From: an uncultured Collinsella sp.
GTDB taxonomy: Bacteria > Actinomycetota > Coriobacteriia > Coriobacteriales > Coriobacteriaceae
Direction: 5' to 3'
NCBI GenBank assembly: GCA_934654585.1
Contig: CAKUGF010000011.1
Coordinates: 1 to 63,231, forward strand
Length of the DNA stretch: 63,231 nucleotides
The translations under genes were made by a program, and so were the position numbers. Shown in pieces: positions 52,141 to 61,109 of this stretch. The notes below the pieces were generated by a model. It saw only the letters and a list, made by a program, of their open reading frames with translations. It did no database searches and was not told where the DNA came from. Position 1 is the first letter of the stretch, and each line of letters begins with the position of its first letter.

Positions 52141-53913
52141 ATGATTGAAACTGAGAACAAGGTGTATGCCCGTCGCTGCGAGAGCCATGTCGAGGCCCTG
52201 CGCCGCGCCGTTCCGGGCTGCATCGAGAAGGTCGAGTGGCAGTGCGAGGACCAGCTGACGATCACCGTCAAGCTGGACCGTCTGCCCGAGGCCGTCCACT
52301 ACCTGTATTACGAGCGCTACGGCTGGATTCCTGTGATTGTCGGCAACGACGAGCGCAGCCTGTGCGGCCGTTACGCCGTGTACTACGTCATCTCCATGGA
52401 GGGGGAGGACCCCGGCTGGGTGACCGTGCGCGCCGAGGTCGATCCCGCCAAGATGACGTTCCCGTCCGTGACGCCGTTCGTCCCCGCCTGCGTGTGGGGC
52501 GAGCGCGAGCTGCGCGACATGTTCGGCCTGATTCCCGAGGGCCTGCCCGATCGCCGTCGCCTGGTGCTACCCGACGACTGGCCGAGCGGTCTGTACCCGC
52601 TGCGCAAGGACTCCATGGACTACCGTTTCCGTCCCGCTCCCGTAAGCGACATGGAAAACTACGAGTTCTTGGCCGACACCAAGGGCAAGGAGACCACCCT
52701 GGTCCCCATGGGCCCGCTGCACATTACCTCCGACGAGCCCGGCCACTTCCGCCTGTTCGTTGAGGGCGAGACGATCGTCGACGCCGACTACCGTCTGTTC
52801 TACGTGCACCGCGGCATGGAGAAGGTTGCCGAGACGCGCCTGAACTACGACGCCGTGACGTTTTTGGCCGACCGTATCTGCGGCATCTGCGGCTGCGCCC
52901 ACTCGGTGGCCTACGCCGAGGCCGTAGAGCGCGCCCAGGGCGTCCACGTCCCGCCGCGCGCCCAGTACATCCGCGCCATCATGCTCGAGGTCGAGCGCCT
53001 GCACTCGCACCTGCTCAACATTGGCCTGGCGTCGCACTACACCGGCTTCGATTCCGGCTTCCAGCAGTTCTTCCGCGTCCGCGAGAAGTCCATGGACCTG
53101 GCCGAGAAGCTCTCCGGTCACCGCAAGACCTATGGCCTCAACGTGATCGGCGGCGTGCGTCGCGATATCCTGGCCGAGCAGAAGCTCTCCACGCTCACGA
53201 CCATCCACCAGCTGCGCTCCGAGGTCACCGAGCTCGTCGACGTCCTGCTCTCCACGCCCAACTTTATTGAGCGTACGAGCGGCATCGGCATTCTGGATCG
53301 CAAGATCGCCCGCGACTTCTCGCCGGTCGGCCCGCTCATGCGCGGCTCGGGTTATGCCCGTGACGTGCGTTTTGACCATCCCTTCGATGGCTATGCCGAC
53401 CCCGACATCCAAAAGATGCACGCGGCCACGGCCGACACCTGCGATGCCTTCGGCCGTACCGCCGTCCGCATCCAGGAGGTCTACGATTCGATCGACATGA
53501 TCGAGACCATGCTCGAGAACTGCCCGTCGGGCCCCATCCTCACCACGGATTGGGAGTACACCCCGCATAAGTACGCCATCGGTGCCACCGAGGCGCCGCG
53601 CGGCGAGGACGTGCACTGGGCCATGCTCGGCAACAACCAGAAGTGCTACCGTTGGCGCGCCAAGGCCGCCACGTACAGCAACTGGCCGGTCCTGCGCTAC
53701 ATGTTCCGCGGCAACACCGTGGGCGATGCGGCGCTGATCGTCGGCTCGCTCGACCCGTGCTACTCCTGCACCGACCGCGTGACGGTGACCGATGTGGCCG
53801 CCAAGCGCGACCACGTGCTGGATAAGGAGCAGTTCGAGAACGTCTGGCGCGACAAGTCGCCGCTTGCGGGCGAGGGCACCATGGCCGCTCCGCTCGATGA
53901 GGAGGCGCTCTAA
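52141..53913 (+). CDS. hyfG: [NiFe] hydrogenase-4 large subunit (fused NuoC-like domain)
   Basis: The 590-residue protein has an N-terminal NuoC-like domain (about 1-180) and a C-terminal NuoD/[NiFe]-like domain. The NiFe ligands are in 'RICGICGCAHS' (Cys247, Cys250) and 'DPCYSCTDR' (Cys540, Cys543), so it is a true hydrogenase and not a Complex I subunit. A tail of 44 residues after Arg546 would be cut by the HycI-like protease encoded downstream after nickel insertion. It is cytoplasmic and group 4. hyfH starts 1 base after the stop. Confidence 0.96.
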   Translation: MIETENKVYARRCESHVEALRRAVPGCIEKVEWQCEDQLTITVKLDRLPEAVHYLYYERYGWIPVIVGNDERSLCGRYAVYYVISMEGEDPGWVTVRAEVDPAKMTFPSVTPFVPACVWGERELRDMFGLIPEGLPDRRRLVLPDDWPSGLYPLRKDSMDYRFRPAPVSDMENYEFLADTKGKETTLVPMGPLHITSDEPGHFRLFVEGETIVDADYRLFYVHRGMEKVAETRLNYDAVTFLADRICGICGCAHSVAYAEAVERAQGVHVPPRAQYIRAIMLEVERLHSHLLNIGLASHYTGFDSGFQQFFRVREKSMDLAEKLSGHRKTYGLNVIGGVRRDILAEQKLSTLTTIHQLRSEVTELVDVLLSTPNFIERTSGIGILDRKIARDFSPVGPLMRGSGYARDVRFDHPFDGYADPDIQKMHAATADTCDAFGRTAVRIQEVYDSIDMIETMLENCPSGPILTTDWEYTPHKYAIGATEAPRGEDVHWAMLGNNQKCYRWRAKAATYSNWPVLRYMFRGNTVGDAALIVGSLDPCYSCTDRVTVTDVAAKRDHVLDKEQFENVWRDKSPLAGEGTMAAPLDEEAL

Positions 53914-53914
53914 T

Positions 53915-54631
53915 ATGCTGAAGCTTTGGAAGGTTAACGCCAAGGCCGGCGACGCGACGGTCAAGTACCCGTTTGCGCCGTTTCCCACCAACAAGGATAT
54001 GCGCGGCAAGCCCGAGCACAACGCCGAGCTGTGCATCGCCTGCGGCGCCTGCGGCGTTGCGTGCCCGGCCGACGCCATCCGCATGGATACCGACCTTGCG
54101 GCCGATACCATCACCTGGTCGATCGACTACGGCCGCTGCATCTTCTGCGGCCGCTGCGAGGAAGCCTGCCCCATGGAGGCCATTAAGCTCACCGAGGAGT
54201 TTGAGCTGGCCGTCATGAGCAAGGACGACCTTACGAGCAAGAGCGTCTACACGCTCGAGCACTGCTCGCGCTGCGGCAAGCCGTTCGCCCCGCACAAGGA
54301 GATCGACTACGCCAAGCGCCTGCTACAGGCGGCCGGCGGCATGGAGGCCGTGCAGGCCGCCCGAACCGTCGGCATGTGCCAGGAGTGCAAGCGCGAGCTC
54401 GACGCCCTGCGCGCCGCCTCGGCCGTAAAGACCGGCAACGCGGCCGGCATGGCTGCCAACGAGACGCTCGCGTCCGGTGAGCCCCAGGGCCCCGGCATGG
54501 AGTATCTTGGCGGCCACGGTGTGAACCCGGAGTATATCGACCGCGAGCTTAACCCCGATGCGCCCGAGATTCCCGCCGGTCCGGCGCCGGTCGAGGGCAT
54601 CATCATGGATCTCGATAAGAAGGAGGAGTAA
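53915..54631 (+). CDS. hyfH: Hydrogenase-4 component H, 2[4Fe-4S] protein
   Basis: The 238-residue protein carries two clusters 'CIACGACGVACP' and 'CIFCGRCEEACP' in its first 90 residues. Two CxxC pairs follow ('HCSRCGKPFAP', 'MCQECKREL'), as in HycF/HyfH, probably a metal-binding knuckle. E. coli HyfH has 181 residues, so the Pro/Gly/Glu-rich C-terminal 50 residues are an extension. It connects the ferredoxin subunits to the small subunit. Confidence 0.92.
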   Translation: MLKLWKVNAKAGDATVKYPFAPFPTNKDMRGKPEHNAELCIACGACGVACPADAIRMDTDLAADTITWSIDYGRCIFCGRCEEACPMEAIKLTEEFELAVMSKDDLTSKSVYTLEHCSRCGKPFAPHKEIDYAKRLLQAAGGMEAVQAARTVGMCQECKRELDALRAASAVKTGNAAGMAANETLASGEPQGPGMEYLGGHGVNPEYIDRELNPDAPEIPAGPAPVEGIIMDLDKKEE

Positions 54632-54633
54632 CC

Positions 54634-55416
54634 ATGGCCGAACCCACGCTTTTGCCCGAGCGGCTTCAGTACCGCCCGACCAAGATCGAGCTCGACGAGA
54701 GCATCGAGAAGGCCAAGGCGACCCTTCTTAAGAAGATCAAGCGCTCGGTGTACGTCTACCGCGTTGACTGCGGTGGCTGCAACGGCTGCGAGATCGAGAT
54801 CTTCGGCTCCATCACGCCCGTCTTTGACGTTGAGCGTTTTGGTATTAAGGTCGTCCCGTCGCCGCGCCACGCCGATGTGCTGCTGTACACCGGTGCCGTG
54901 ACGCGCGCCATGCGCATGCCGGCCCTGCGTGCCTTTGAGGCCGCACCCGATCCCAAGATCGTGGTGTCCTACGGCGCGTGCGGCTGTACCGGCGGCATCT
55001 TTTACGACAACTACTGCGTGTGGGGCGGCACGGACAAGATTTTGCCGGTCGATGTCTACATCCCCGGCTGCCCGCCCAGCCCCGCGCAGACCATCTACGG
55101 CTTTGCCATGGCGCTCGGTCTGCTCGACCAAAAGCTCCATGCCGAGACCACGGTGGAGGCCGAAGGCGAGCAGGCAGACATTCTGCACCCCGGCGTGCCG
55201 TATAAGCTGCGCGTGGCCATCGAGCGCGAGGCTCGTGCCATGAGCGGTTACCGCTATGGTCGCGACCTGGCCAACGAGTTTATGGATACGCTCGAGGGTG
55301 CGCCCAAGGGCGATATCCGCGGCGCCATGGCACTGCTCATCGACAAGCAGGATGATCCCCGCCGCGTCGAGGTCTACTCGGCGCTGCAGGATCTGGTGCT
55401 GGCCGGAGGTCGCTAG
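54634..55416 (+). CDS. hyfI: [NiFe] hydrogenase-4 small subunit (NuoB-like)
   Basis: The 260-residue protein has the proximal 4Fe-4S ligands of NuoB/HycG type: 'VDCGGCNGCEIEI' (Cys46, Cys49), 'SYGACGCTGGIF' and 'VYIPGCPPSPAQT'. It hands electrons to the NiFe site of HyfG. AAGGAGGAG precedes the ATG, 2 bases after hyfH. hycH begins at the next base after its stop. Confidence 0.95.
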   Translation: MAEPTLLPERLQYRPTKIELDESIEKAKATLLKKIKRSVYVYRVDCGGCNGCEIEIFGSITPVFDVERFGIKVVPSPRHADVLLYTGAVTRAMRMPALRAFEAAPDPKIVVSYGACGCTGGIFYDNYCVWGGTDKILPVDVYIPGCPPSPAQTIYGFAMALGLLDQKLHAETTVEAEGEQADILHPGVPYKLRVAIEREARAMSGYRYGRDLANEFMDTLEGAPKGDIRGAMALLIDKQDDPRRVEVYSALQDLVLAGGR

Positions 55417-55998
55417 ATGGAGCTTGTGGACCGCTCTGGTTACTTTGCGGGCCCCGGCATGCTCGGCGGCTCCTTCGGTGACGCCTCGCGCGCAAGCGTC
55501 GAGGCCGCCGAGGGCGTCGCCGATTCCTGCCTGGCCCACGAGCCCGATCAGGTGGTCTTCTACGAGCTCACGCGCAAGTTTGTCGAGACCGAGGAAGACG
55601 TTCCCCAGGAGGCCTGCGACGTGCTGTACTACACGCTCGCCGTGGGCCACCACACCGGCGTGCTCGATTGCTTTGAGCCGCGCCTGTCCGTGCCGGTGGA
55701 TGTCTTCTATTCGCTGGTCGATGCGCTGCCGGAAGGGGAGGCCAAAACCAAGTTTGAGGCCATCCGCTCCTTTGGCGAGTGCCAGCTCGACAAAGCGGCG
55801 GTGCCCTCGTTGCTCGAGGCCTGCGATGCCCTGCTCGATGAGCGCGGCTTTCGCGGCTCAGCCAAGGCGGGTATCTCGGTCTTCGATAACGACTTTGGCC
55901 TGCACGCCCAGCAGGTCGCGTTTCTGATGAAGTTTCGCGACCTGGTGGAGCGCGTGCGCGACGTGTCGGGCGTGTATCTGACGGGGAGGTTGCAGTAA
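55417..55998 (+). CDS. hycH: Formate hydrogenlyase maturation protein HycH/HyfJ
   Basis: The 193-residue soluble protein is placed exactly where hycH/hyfJ stands in enteric operons. Features are 'VVFYELTRKFVETEEDVPQE', 'VLYYTLAVGHHTGVLDCFEP' and 'RDLVERVRDVSGVYLTGRLQ'. HycH helps assemble the large subunit; no enzyme activity is established. It overlaps hycI by one base (TAATG). Confidence 0.88.
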   Translation: MELVDRSGYFAGPGMLGGSFGDASRASVEAAEGVADSCLAHEPDQVVFYELTRKFVETEEDVPQEACDVLYYTLAVGHHTGVLDCFEPRLSVPVDVFYSLVDALPEGEAKTKFEAIRSFGECQLDKAAVPSLLEACDALLDERGFRGSAKAGISVFDNDFGLHAQQVAFLMKFRDLVERVRDVSGVYLTGRLQ

Positions 55999-56501
55999 TG
56001 GGCCGCGTTATCGACGGCCGTGTGAACGGTGCGCCCTTTGCGGGCATTGTGCTCACGGCGGGCAGCGTGCTGCGCGCCGACGATGCCGCCGGCCCCGTGC
56101 TCTCCAAAAAGATGGAGGACGCGCCCATCGCCGGTTGGTACACCATCGACGGCGGGCAGACGCCCGAGGATGACATCATCGAGGTCAAGCGCGAGCGTCC
56201 GTCGCGCTTGGTTTTGGTCGACGCCGCCGACATGGCGCTGCCCGTCGGTGCGATCCGTCTGCTCGACAAAAGCGATGTGGCCCGCAAGTCGATGTTTACC
56301 ACGCATTCGCTTCCGCTCTCGATTTTGATCGAAGAGATCGAGCAATCATGCGATGATATCGTCTTCGTAGGGATTCAGCCGGGCGACACGGAGTTCTACA
56401 ACCCCATGTCCCCGGAGGTCTTTGAGGCCGTCGACGCCGTGTACGACGCCGTGGCCGCCAACGACTTTTCCCACTTTGTCCGTTTGGGGCAGGAGCAGTA
56501 A
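55998..56501 (+). CDS. hycI: Hydrogenase maturation endopeptidase HycI
   Basis: The 167-residue protease trims the tail of the NiFe large subunit after nickel insertion. The metal-binding acids are in 'LRADDAAGP', 'LVLVDAADMAL' and His in 'FTTHSLPLSIL'. The first motif normally reads 'GNxxxxDDG'; here the Gly-Asn is replaced by Gly-Ser. It is directly coupled to hycH. Its target should be HyfG. Confidence 0.88.
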   Translation: MGRVIDGRVNGAPFAGIVLTAGSVLRADDAAGPVLSKKMEDAPIAGWYTIDGGQTPEDDIIEVKRERPSRLVLVDAADMALPVGAIRLLDKSDVARKSMFTTHSLPLSILIEEIEQSCDDIVFVGIQPGDTEFYNPMSPEVFEAVDAVYDAVAANDFSHFVRLGQEQ

Positions 56502-56540
56502 GAGCGCTTGTTCCATTTTGTTAGGAAAGAAGTGATTGAC

Positions 56541-57380
56541 ATGGCAGATTCCAAGGTGGAGTATCCCTCTCCCGATTGCCTTGCACCCGCCGCGATCGAG
56601 GCAAAGACCGAGGCCGCCGGCGTGACCAAGGCAAACCTGCCGGTCGCGAAGGCCTTTGTCTTGGCGATGTTCGCCGGTGCGTTCATCGCCTTCGGTGGCC
56701 TGTTCTTTACCGTGTTCTTGAGCGATAGCACGCTGGGCTGGGGTGCTCAGCGCGTTGTGGGCGGCCTGTGCTTTTGCCTGGGCCTGGTGCTCGTGCTTAT
56801 TTGTGGCGCCGAGCTGTTTACCGGCAACTCGCTCATGGTCTGCGCGCTCAAGAGCAAAAAGATCACGCTGGCCCAGATGCTTAAGGCCTGGGTCGTCGTG
56901 TGGGTCGGTAACTTTGTCGGCGCCCTGTTCATCGTCTTTTTGGTGTACATGGCCGGCATCTACAAGCTCAACGGCGAGGCGGTCGCCAATTCCATGGTGA
57001 GCGTGGCCGCCGGCAAGGTGACGATCGACTGGGTGACGATCTTCTTCCGCGGCATCCTGTGCAACATTTTTGTGTGCCTGGCCGTGTGGATCGGCACCGC
57101 CGGCAAGACCGTGGTCGACAAGGTCGTGGGCATTCTGCTGCCCATCGCCGCCTTTGTGGCCTGCGGTTTTGAGCACTGCGTTGCAAACATGTACTTTTTG
57201 CCCATGGGTGCCGTGATGCACGCGTGCGGCTACGGTGCCGACGTTGCCGGCGCCGATGCGCTCAGCGTTGCGGGCATTGCGTTTAACCTGTCCGCCGCCA
57301 CGCTGGGCAACATCGTGGGCGGCGCGGTTCTGATCGCGCTCGGCTATTGGTTCATTTACGCCAAGAAGTCCGAGGCTTAA
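56541..57380 (+). CDS. focA: Formate channel/transporter
   Basis: The 279-residue membrane protein has six hydrophobic segments of the FNT family. 'ELFTGNSLM' is the first signature and 'FRGILCNIFVCLAVW' and 'GFEHCVANMYFLPMG' (with the pore His) the others. It moves formate to the FdhF enzyme or out of the cell. The ATG at 56541 follows AGGAAAG; a GTG three codons upstream is less well spaced. It ends the FHL gene group before a strong terminator. Confidence 0.95.
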   Translation: MADSKVEYPSPDCLAPAAIEAKTEAAGVTKANLPVAKAFVLAMFAGAFIAFGGLFFTVFLSDSTLGWGAQRVVGGLCFCLGLVLVLICGAELFTGNSLMVCALKSKKITLAQMLKAWVVVWVGNFVGALFIVFLVYMAGIYKLNGEAVANSMVSVAAGKVTIDWVTIFFRGILCNIFVCLAVWIGTAGKTVVDKVVGILLPIAAFVACGFEHCVANMYFLPMGAVMHACGYGADVAGADALSVAGIAFNLSAATLGNIVGGAVLIALGYWFIYAKKSEA

Positions 57381-57403
57381 AGAGCCGTCTTTTGGGTGTT
57401 GGA

Positions 57404-57439
57404 CCTCCCGCGGGGCGTTGCCGCGCGGGAGGCTTTTTT
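57404..57439 (+). terminator. Terminator after focA
   Basis: Arms CCTCCCGCG (57404-57412) and CGCGGGAGG (57424-57432) are followed, after one C, by TTTTTT. Confidence 0.9.
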
Positions 57440-57481
57440 GGCCGAGGTCTGGTGTGTTTGCGTTGGAAAGGAATAATCGAG

Positions 57482-59599
57482 ATGGCATCTGCTGTTGAGC
57501 GTGACGGTCGCGCTGTGGTGACCACGTGCGGGGGATGCTATGCCGATTGCGCCTTTGCGGCCCATGTTGAGGATGGGCGTGTGGTGGCGGAGCTGCCGGT
57601 GCCGGGGCATCCGTGCGAGGCGCGGGCCCTGTGCGCCCGTGGGCGACATCGCTTGGCCATGCCGTTTGACGAGCGTGAGCGGATCTTGCATCCCATGCGC
57701 CGTCGCGCCGATGGCTCGGGGTTCGACGCGATTACTTGGGACGAGGCGTTTGCGCAGATTGCCGAGCGCCTTGGGGGAATCGTTGGCGAGCATGGGGCGT
57801 GTGCGCTGGGCATGACGCTCGGCGTGCCCTCATTCGACCGTTATTGGGCCTATCGTTTTATGCACGCGCTGGGATCTCCCAACGTGTATGGTGCCGATGG
57901 CGCTTGCGAGGTAAGCCGCCTGACCGGTTGGGAGCACAGCTTGGGTTACAGTCCGGCTTCTGACCTGGCCCATACCGATTGCATCATGTACCTGGGGCGC
58001 TCCATCGTGGATTCGTCGACGATGGGCGCAGTCGATGCTTTGAACGATGCCCGTCGGCGCGGGGCCAAGATCATTGTGGTGGATCCGCGGCGCAGCGGCT
58101 CTGCCGCGCTTGCCGACCGCTGGCTTCGCGTGCGCCCGGGCTGCGACTTGGCCCTGCTGCTGGGTATTGCCCATGTACTCATTGCCGAGGACCTGTACGA
58201 CCACGACTTTGTGGCCCGCTATACCACGGGCTTTGATGAGCTGGCGCAGGCGGCTTGTGCCTGGACGCCCGAGTGGGCCGAGTCGATGTGCGACGTGCCA
58301 GCCGACGACATCCGTGCGACGGCGCGCGACCTGGCTACTGCGGCGCCTGCCGCCGTGGTCGACCCGGGCTTTCACGGTGGCATCGGCATCGCGTATGCCA
58401 ACAGCACCCAGACGGCGCGCGCTATCTGCCTGGTCGATGTGTTGTTGGGCTGCCTGGGGCATGCGGGCGGCGCCCTCAACCCTCCCACGCCGCTTGCGCT
58501 GGGCGACTTGGACCCTGCTCGCTTTGCGACGCCGCCGGCGCCTCATATCCCTAAGTTGGGTTCCGAGCGTTATCCGCTCGTCGATCCGGTACGCGGTCTA
58601 TGCACGACCATCGGCCAGTCCATTCTTGCCGGCGACCTGCGTGGGCTCATCGTCTATGCTAGCAATCCCGGCGCGGGCTACGGCAATGCCGATGCGTGGC
58701 TTGGCATCTTGCGGCAGCTCGACCTGCTCGTGACCATCGATATCCGCTGGTCCGAGACGGCGCGTGCTTCTGACTTCGTGCTGCCCGACGTGACGTATCT
58801 GGAGGTCGACCGCGGCGTGGGTACGGTTGTGGGTCGCAACGATGCGCGCGTGTATTACCGCAACGCCGTACTGCCCGTGCTGCATGACGACACGCGTCCG
58901 GGACGGCAGATTTTTGCCGGCCTGGCTGCTGCCTGTGGCGTGGGCGAGTACTTTGACTTTACGTCGGATGACCTTGCGGCGGCCCGGGTGGCTCCGTTTG
59001 GGATCGACCTGGCTACGCTCAAGGAGCGCGGTTGGGCCGACACGGGCGTGGCGTTGCCGCCGCGTACGGGCGAGCCGGTGATTCCGGTGGACGGTGGCAA
59101 GATCGCTCTGGCAAGCGACGTATGGGAGCGCGCCGGTTTGGGTCGTGTGCCCGGCTGGATTGCCCCGATGGTGGAGCCGGGGCCGGGGATGTTCCGTCTC
59201 ATTAGCGGCAACCGGCCCTTTGAGTCGCATACTTCGCGCAGGCTCGCTGTGGCCGGTGCTGCCGAGGCGGGCTCCGACCTGGATGCCGTGCAGATGAATG
59301 CCGATGTCGCCGCGCGCATGGGCATTGCCGATGGCGAGGTCGTCGAGCTCGTGAGCGACATGGGCCGCGACCTCGTGCGCGTGGAGACTACGCCCTATCT
59401 GCATCCGGCGTGCATCTTTACGTCGGCGGCTCCCGGTGGGCGTTCGTTTGGGGCCGGCGCGGATGGTGTCCAAGCACTCGGCGTCGGTCCGCTCGACCAC
59501 ACACCGCTGCGCTGGGATCCCATTACGGGCGCCGCGCTCACCCAGGAAAACGCCGTTCGCGTGGAAAAGATTGCGCCGCGCGAGGATAATGACGAGTAA
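57482..59599 (+). CDS. Orphan molybdopterin oxidoreductase (DMSO reductase family)
   Basis: The 705-residue protein has 4Fe-4S ligands Cys16, Cys19, Cys23 and Cys51 ('CGGCYADC', 'LCARG'), a likely Mo ligand Cys142 in 'DGACEVSRLTGWE', and the MGD-binding 'SSTMGAVDALNDARRRGAKI' and 'SRRLAVAG' parts. The residue two after Cys51 is Arg53, whereas FdhF has Lys44, which points away from a formate dehydrogenase and towards polysulfide/thiosulfate-type enzymes. No signal peptide is seen, so it may be cytoplasmic. No partner ferredoxin or membrane subunit lies next to it, and it sits between focA and selA. The substrate is unknown. GAAAGGA precedes the ATG. Confidence 0.82.
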   Translation: MASAVERDGRAVVTTCGGCYADCAFAAHVEDGRVVAELPVPGHPCEARALCARGRHRLAMPFDERERILHPMRRRADGSGFDAITWDEAFAQIAERLGGIVGEHGACALGMTLGVPSFDRYWAYRFMHALGSPNVYGADGACEVSRLTGWEHSLGYSPASDLAHTDCIMYLGRSIVDSSTMGAVDALNDARRRGAKIIVVDPRRSGSAALADRWLRVRPGCDLALLLGIAHVLIAEDLYDHDFVARYTTGFDELAQAACAWTPEWAESMCDVPADDIRATARDLATAAPAAVVDPGFHGGIGIAYANSTQTARAICLVDVLLGCLGHAGGALNPPTPLALGDLDPARFATPPAPHIPKLGSERYPLVDPVRGLCTTIGQSILAGDLRGLIVYASNPGAGYGNADAWLGILRQLDLLVTIDIRWSETARASDFVLPDVTYLEVDRGVGTVVGRNDARVYYRNAVLPVLHDDTRPGRQIFAGLAAACGVGEYFDFTSDDLAAARVAPFGIDLATLKERGWADTGVALPPRTGEPVIPVDGGKIALASDVWERAGLGRVPGWIAPMVEPGPGMFRLISGNRPFESHTSRRLAVAGAAEAGSDLDAVQMNADVAARMGIADGEVVELVSDMGRDLVRVETTPYLHPACIFTSAAPGGRSFGAGADGVQALGVGPLDHTPLRWDPITGAALTQENAVRVEKIAPREDNDE

Positions 59600-59651
59600 T
59601 TGAATCAGCCGAAGTATTTGACTGATCCACGTTTGTTTTGAAAGGCCGCAC

Positions 59652-61109
59652 ATGAGCGATAGCCAGAACATTTCCGATGAGGTGCGCGCCCGCCTGCGCG
59701 CCATCCCTTCTGTCAACGAGCTGCTCACCGAGTGGCCGGTGGTGAAGGCAGCGGGGGAGACGTGCGACGCGGTGGTGCATGCCGCCGTGACGGCCGAGCT
59801 CGACGAGGAGCGTGCCGCCATTCGCGCCGGTGCGGTCCCGCGCTCCAAGCGCGACTTGGCGGCGGCCATCGAGTGGCGCGCCCATCGCTCTGCGCTGCCC
59901 AGCCTGCGTCCCGCTGTAAACGCTACGGGCGTGGTTATCCATACCAACCTGGGCCGTGCCCCACTTGCGGAATCGGCCGCCAAGGCCGTGGCCGAGGTCG
60001 CGCGCGGGTACAGCACGCTCGAGTACAGCGTCGACACCTGCTCGCGCGGGTCGCGCAAGGAGCACGCCGCGCAGCTGATTCGCTCGCTCACCGGTGCCGA
60101 GGATGCGCTCGTCGTCAATAACAATGCTGCCGCGGTGCTGCTGGTGCTGGCCACTCATGCCGCGGGCAAAGAGGTCATCGTGAGCCGCGGCGAGCTCGTC
60201 GAGATCGGCGGCAGCTTCCGCATTCCCGATGTCATGGAGGCCTCGGGCGCTCGGCTCGTCGAGGTCGGCGCCACCAACCGTACGCACCTGGCCGACTACG
60301 AGCGCGCCATCACGCCAGACACGGCCATGATTTTGAAGGTTCATCCTTCCAACTACCGCATAGAGGGCTTTCACGAGGAAGTGAGCTCCAAGGAGCTTGC
60401 CGCGCTGGCCCACAAGCATGGTCTGCTGTTCTACGAAGACCAGGGCTCGGGCGCGCTGCTGCCCGACGACATCCTGGTTCGCGGCGGCGAGGAGACCACG
60501 CCGACCTCGGTAGCCGCCGGGCTCGACATCGTGTCGTGTTCGGGCGATAAGCTGCTCGGTGCCGCGCAGGCGGGCATCATCATGGGCCGTCGCGACCTGA
60601 TCCAGGCCTGCGGCTCACATCCGCTCATGCGCGCCCTGCGCCCGGGCAAGCTCGCGTTGACGGCGCTCGAGGCTACGCTGCGTATCTACATGGACGGCGC
60701 CGATGTGGCCCATCGCGACATTCCGGTGCTCAGCATGCTTACACTTCCGCAGGCTCATCTGGAGCGTCGTGCGTGCAAACTGCGCGACCTTATGGCGGCC
60801 GGGCTCGATAAGTCTGGCTGTCCGTGCGCCGTTGAGCTGGAGATTATTAAGGAGTCGTCGACCCCCGGCGGCGGTTCGCTGCCTACGGTCGAGCTGCCGA
60901 CGATGTGCGTTGCCGTGCGCCTTGTTGACGAGCGCCTGACGGTCGACGCGCTCAAGCGCTCGCTCGTCCAGGACTTCGACACGCCGGTCGTCACGCGCAC
61001 CTCGCACGATCGCATTCTGTTTGACGTCCGCACGCTTGTGGGCGACCGCGATATCGAGACGGCGGCATCGACGCTTGCCGCGTGCGTTGCCAAGGCGGTG
61101 TGCCGATGA
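59652..61109 (+). CDS. selA: L-seryl-tRNA(Sec) selenium transferase
   Basis: The 485-residue PLP enzyme converts seryl-tRNA(Sec) to selenocysteyl-tRNA(Sec) using selenophosphate. Marks are 'IPSVNELL' at the N terminus, 'NATGVVIHTNLGRAPL', 'SRGELVEIGGSFRIPDVM', and the PLP lysine Lys300 in 'SGDKLLGAAQAGII'. The start follows GAAAGG. selB overlaps its stop by 4 bases (ATGA). With selD these genes provide the full pathway except the tRNA. Confidence 0.96.
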   Translation: MSDSQNISDEVRARLRAIPSVNELLTEWPVVKAAGETCDAVVHAAVTAELDEERAAIRAGAVPRSKRDLAAAIEWRAHRSALPSLRPAVNATGVVIHTNLGRAPLAESAAKAVAEVARGYSTLEYSVDTCSRGSRKEHAAQLIRSLTGAEDALVVNNNAAAVLLVLATHAAGKEVIVSRGELVEIGGSFRIPDVMEASGARLVEVGATNRTHLADYERAITPDTAMILKVHPSNYRIEGFHEEVSSKELAALAHKHGLLFYEDQGSGALLPDDILVRGGEETTPTSVAAGLDIVSCSGDKLLGAAQAGIIMGRRDLIQACGSHPLMRALRPGKLALTALEATLRIYMDGADVAHRDIPVLSMLTLPQAHLERRACKLRDLMAAGLDKSGCPCAVELEIIKESSTPGGGSLPTVELPTMCVAVRLVDERLTVDALKRSLVQDFDTPVVTRTSHDRILFDVRTLVGDRDIETAASTLAACVAKAVCR

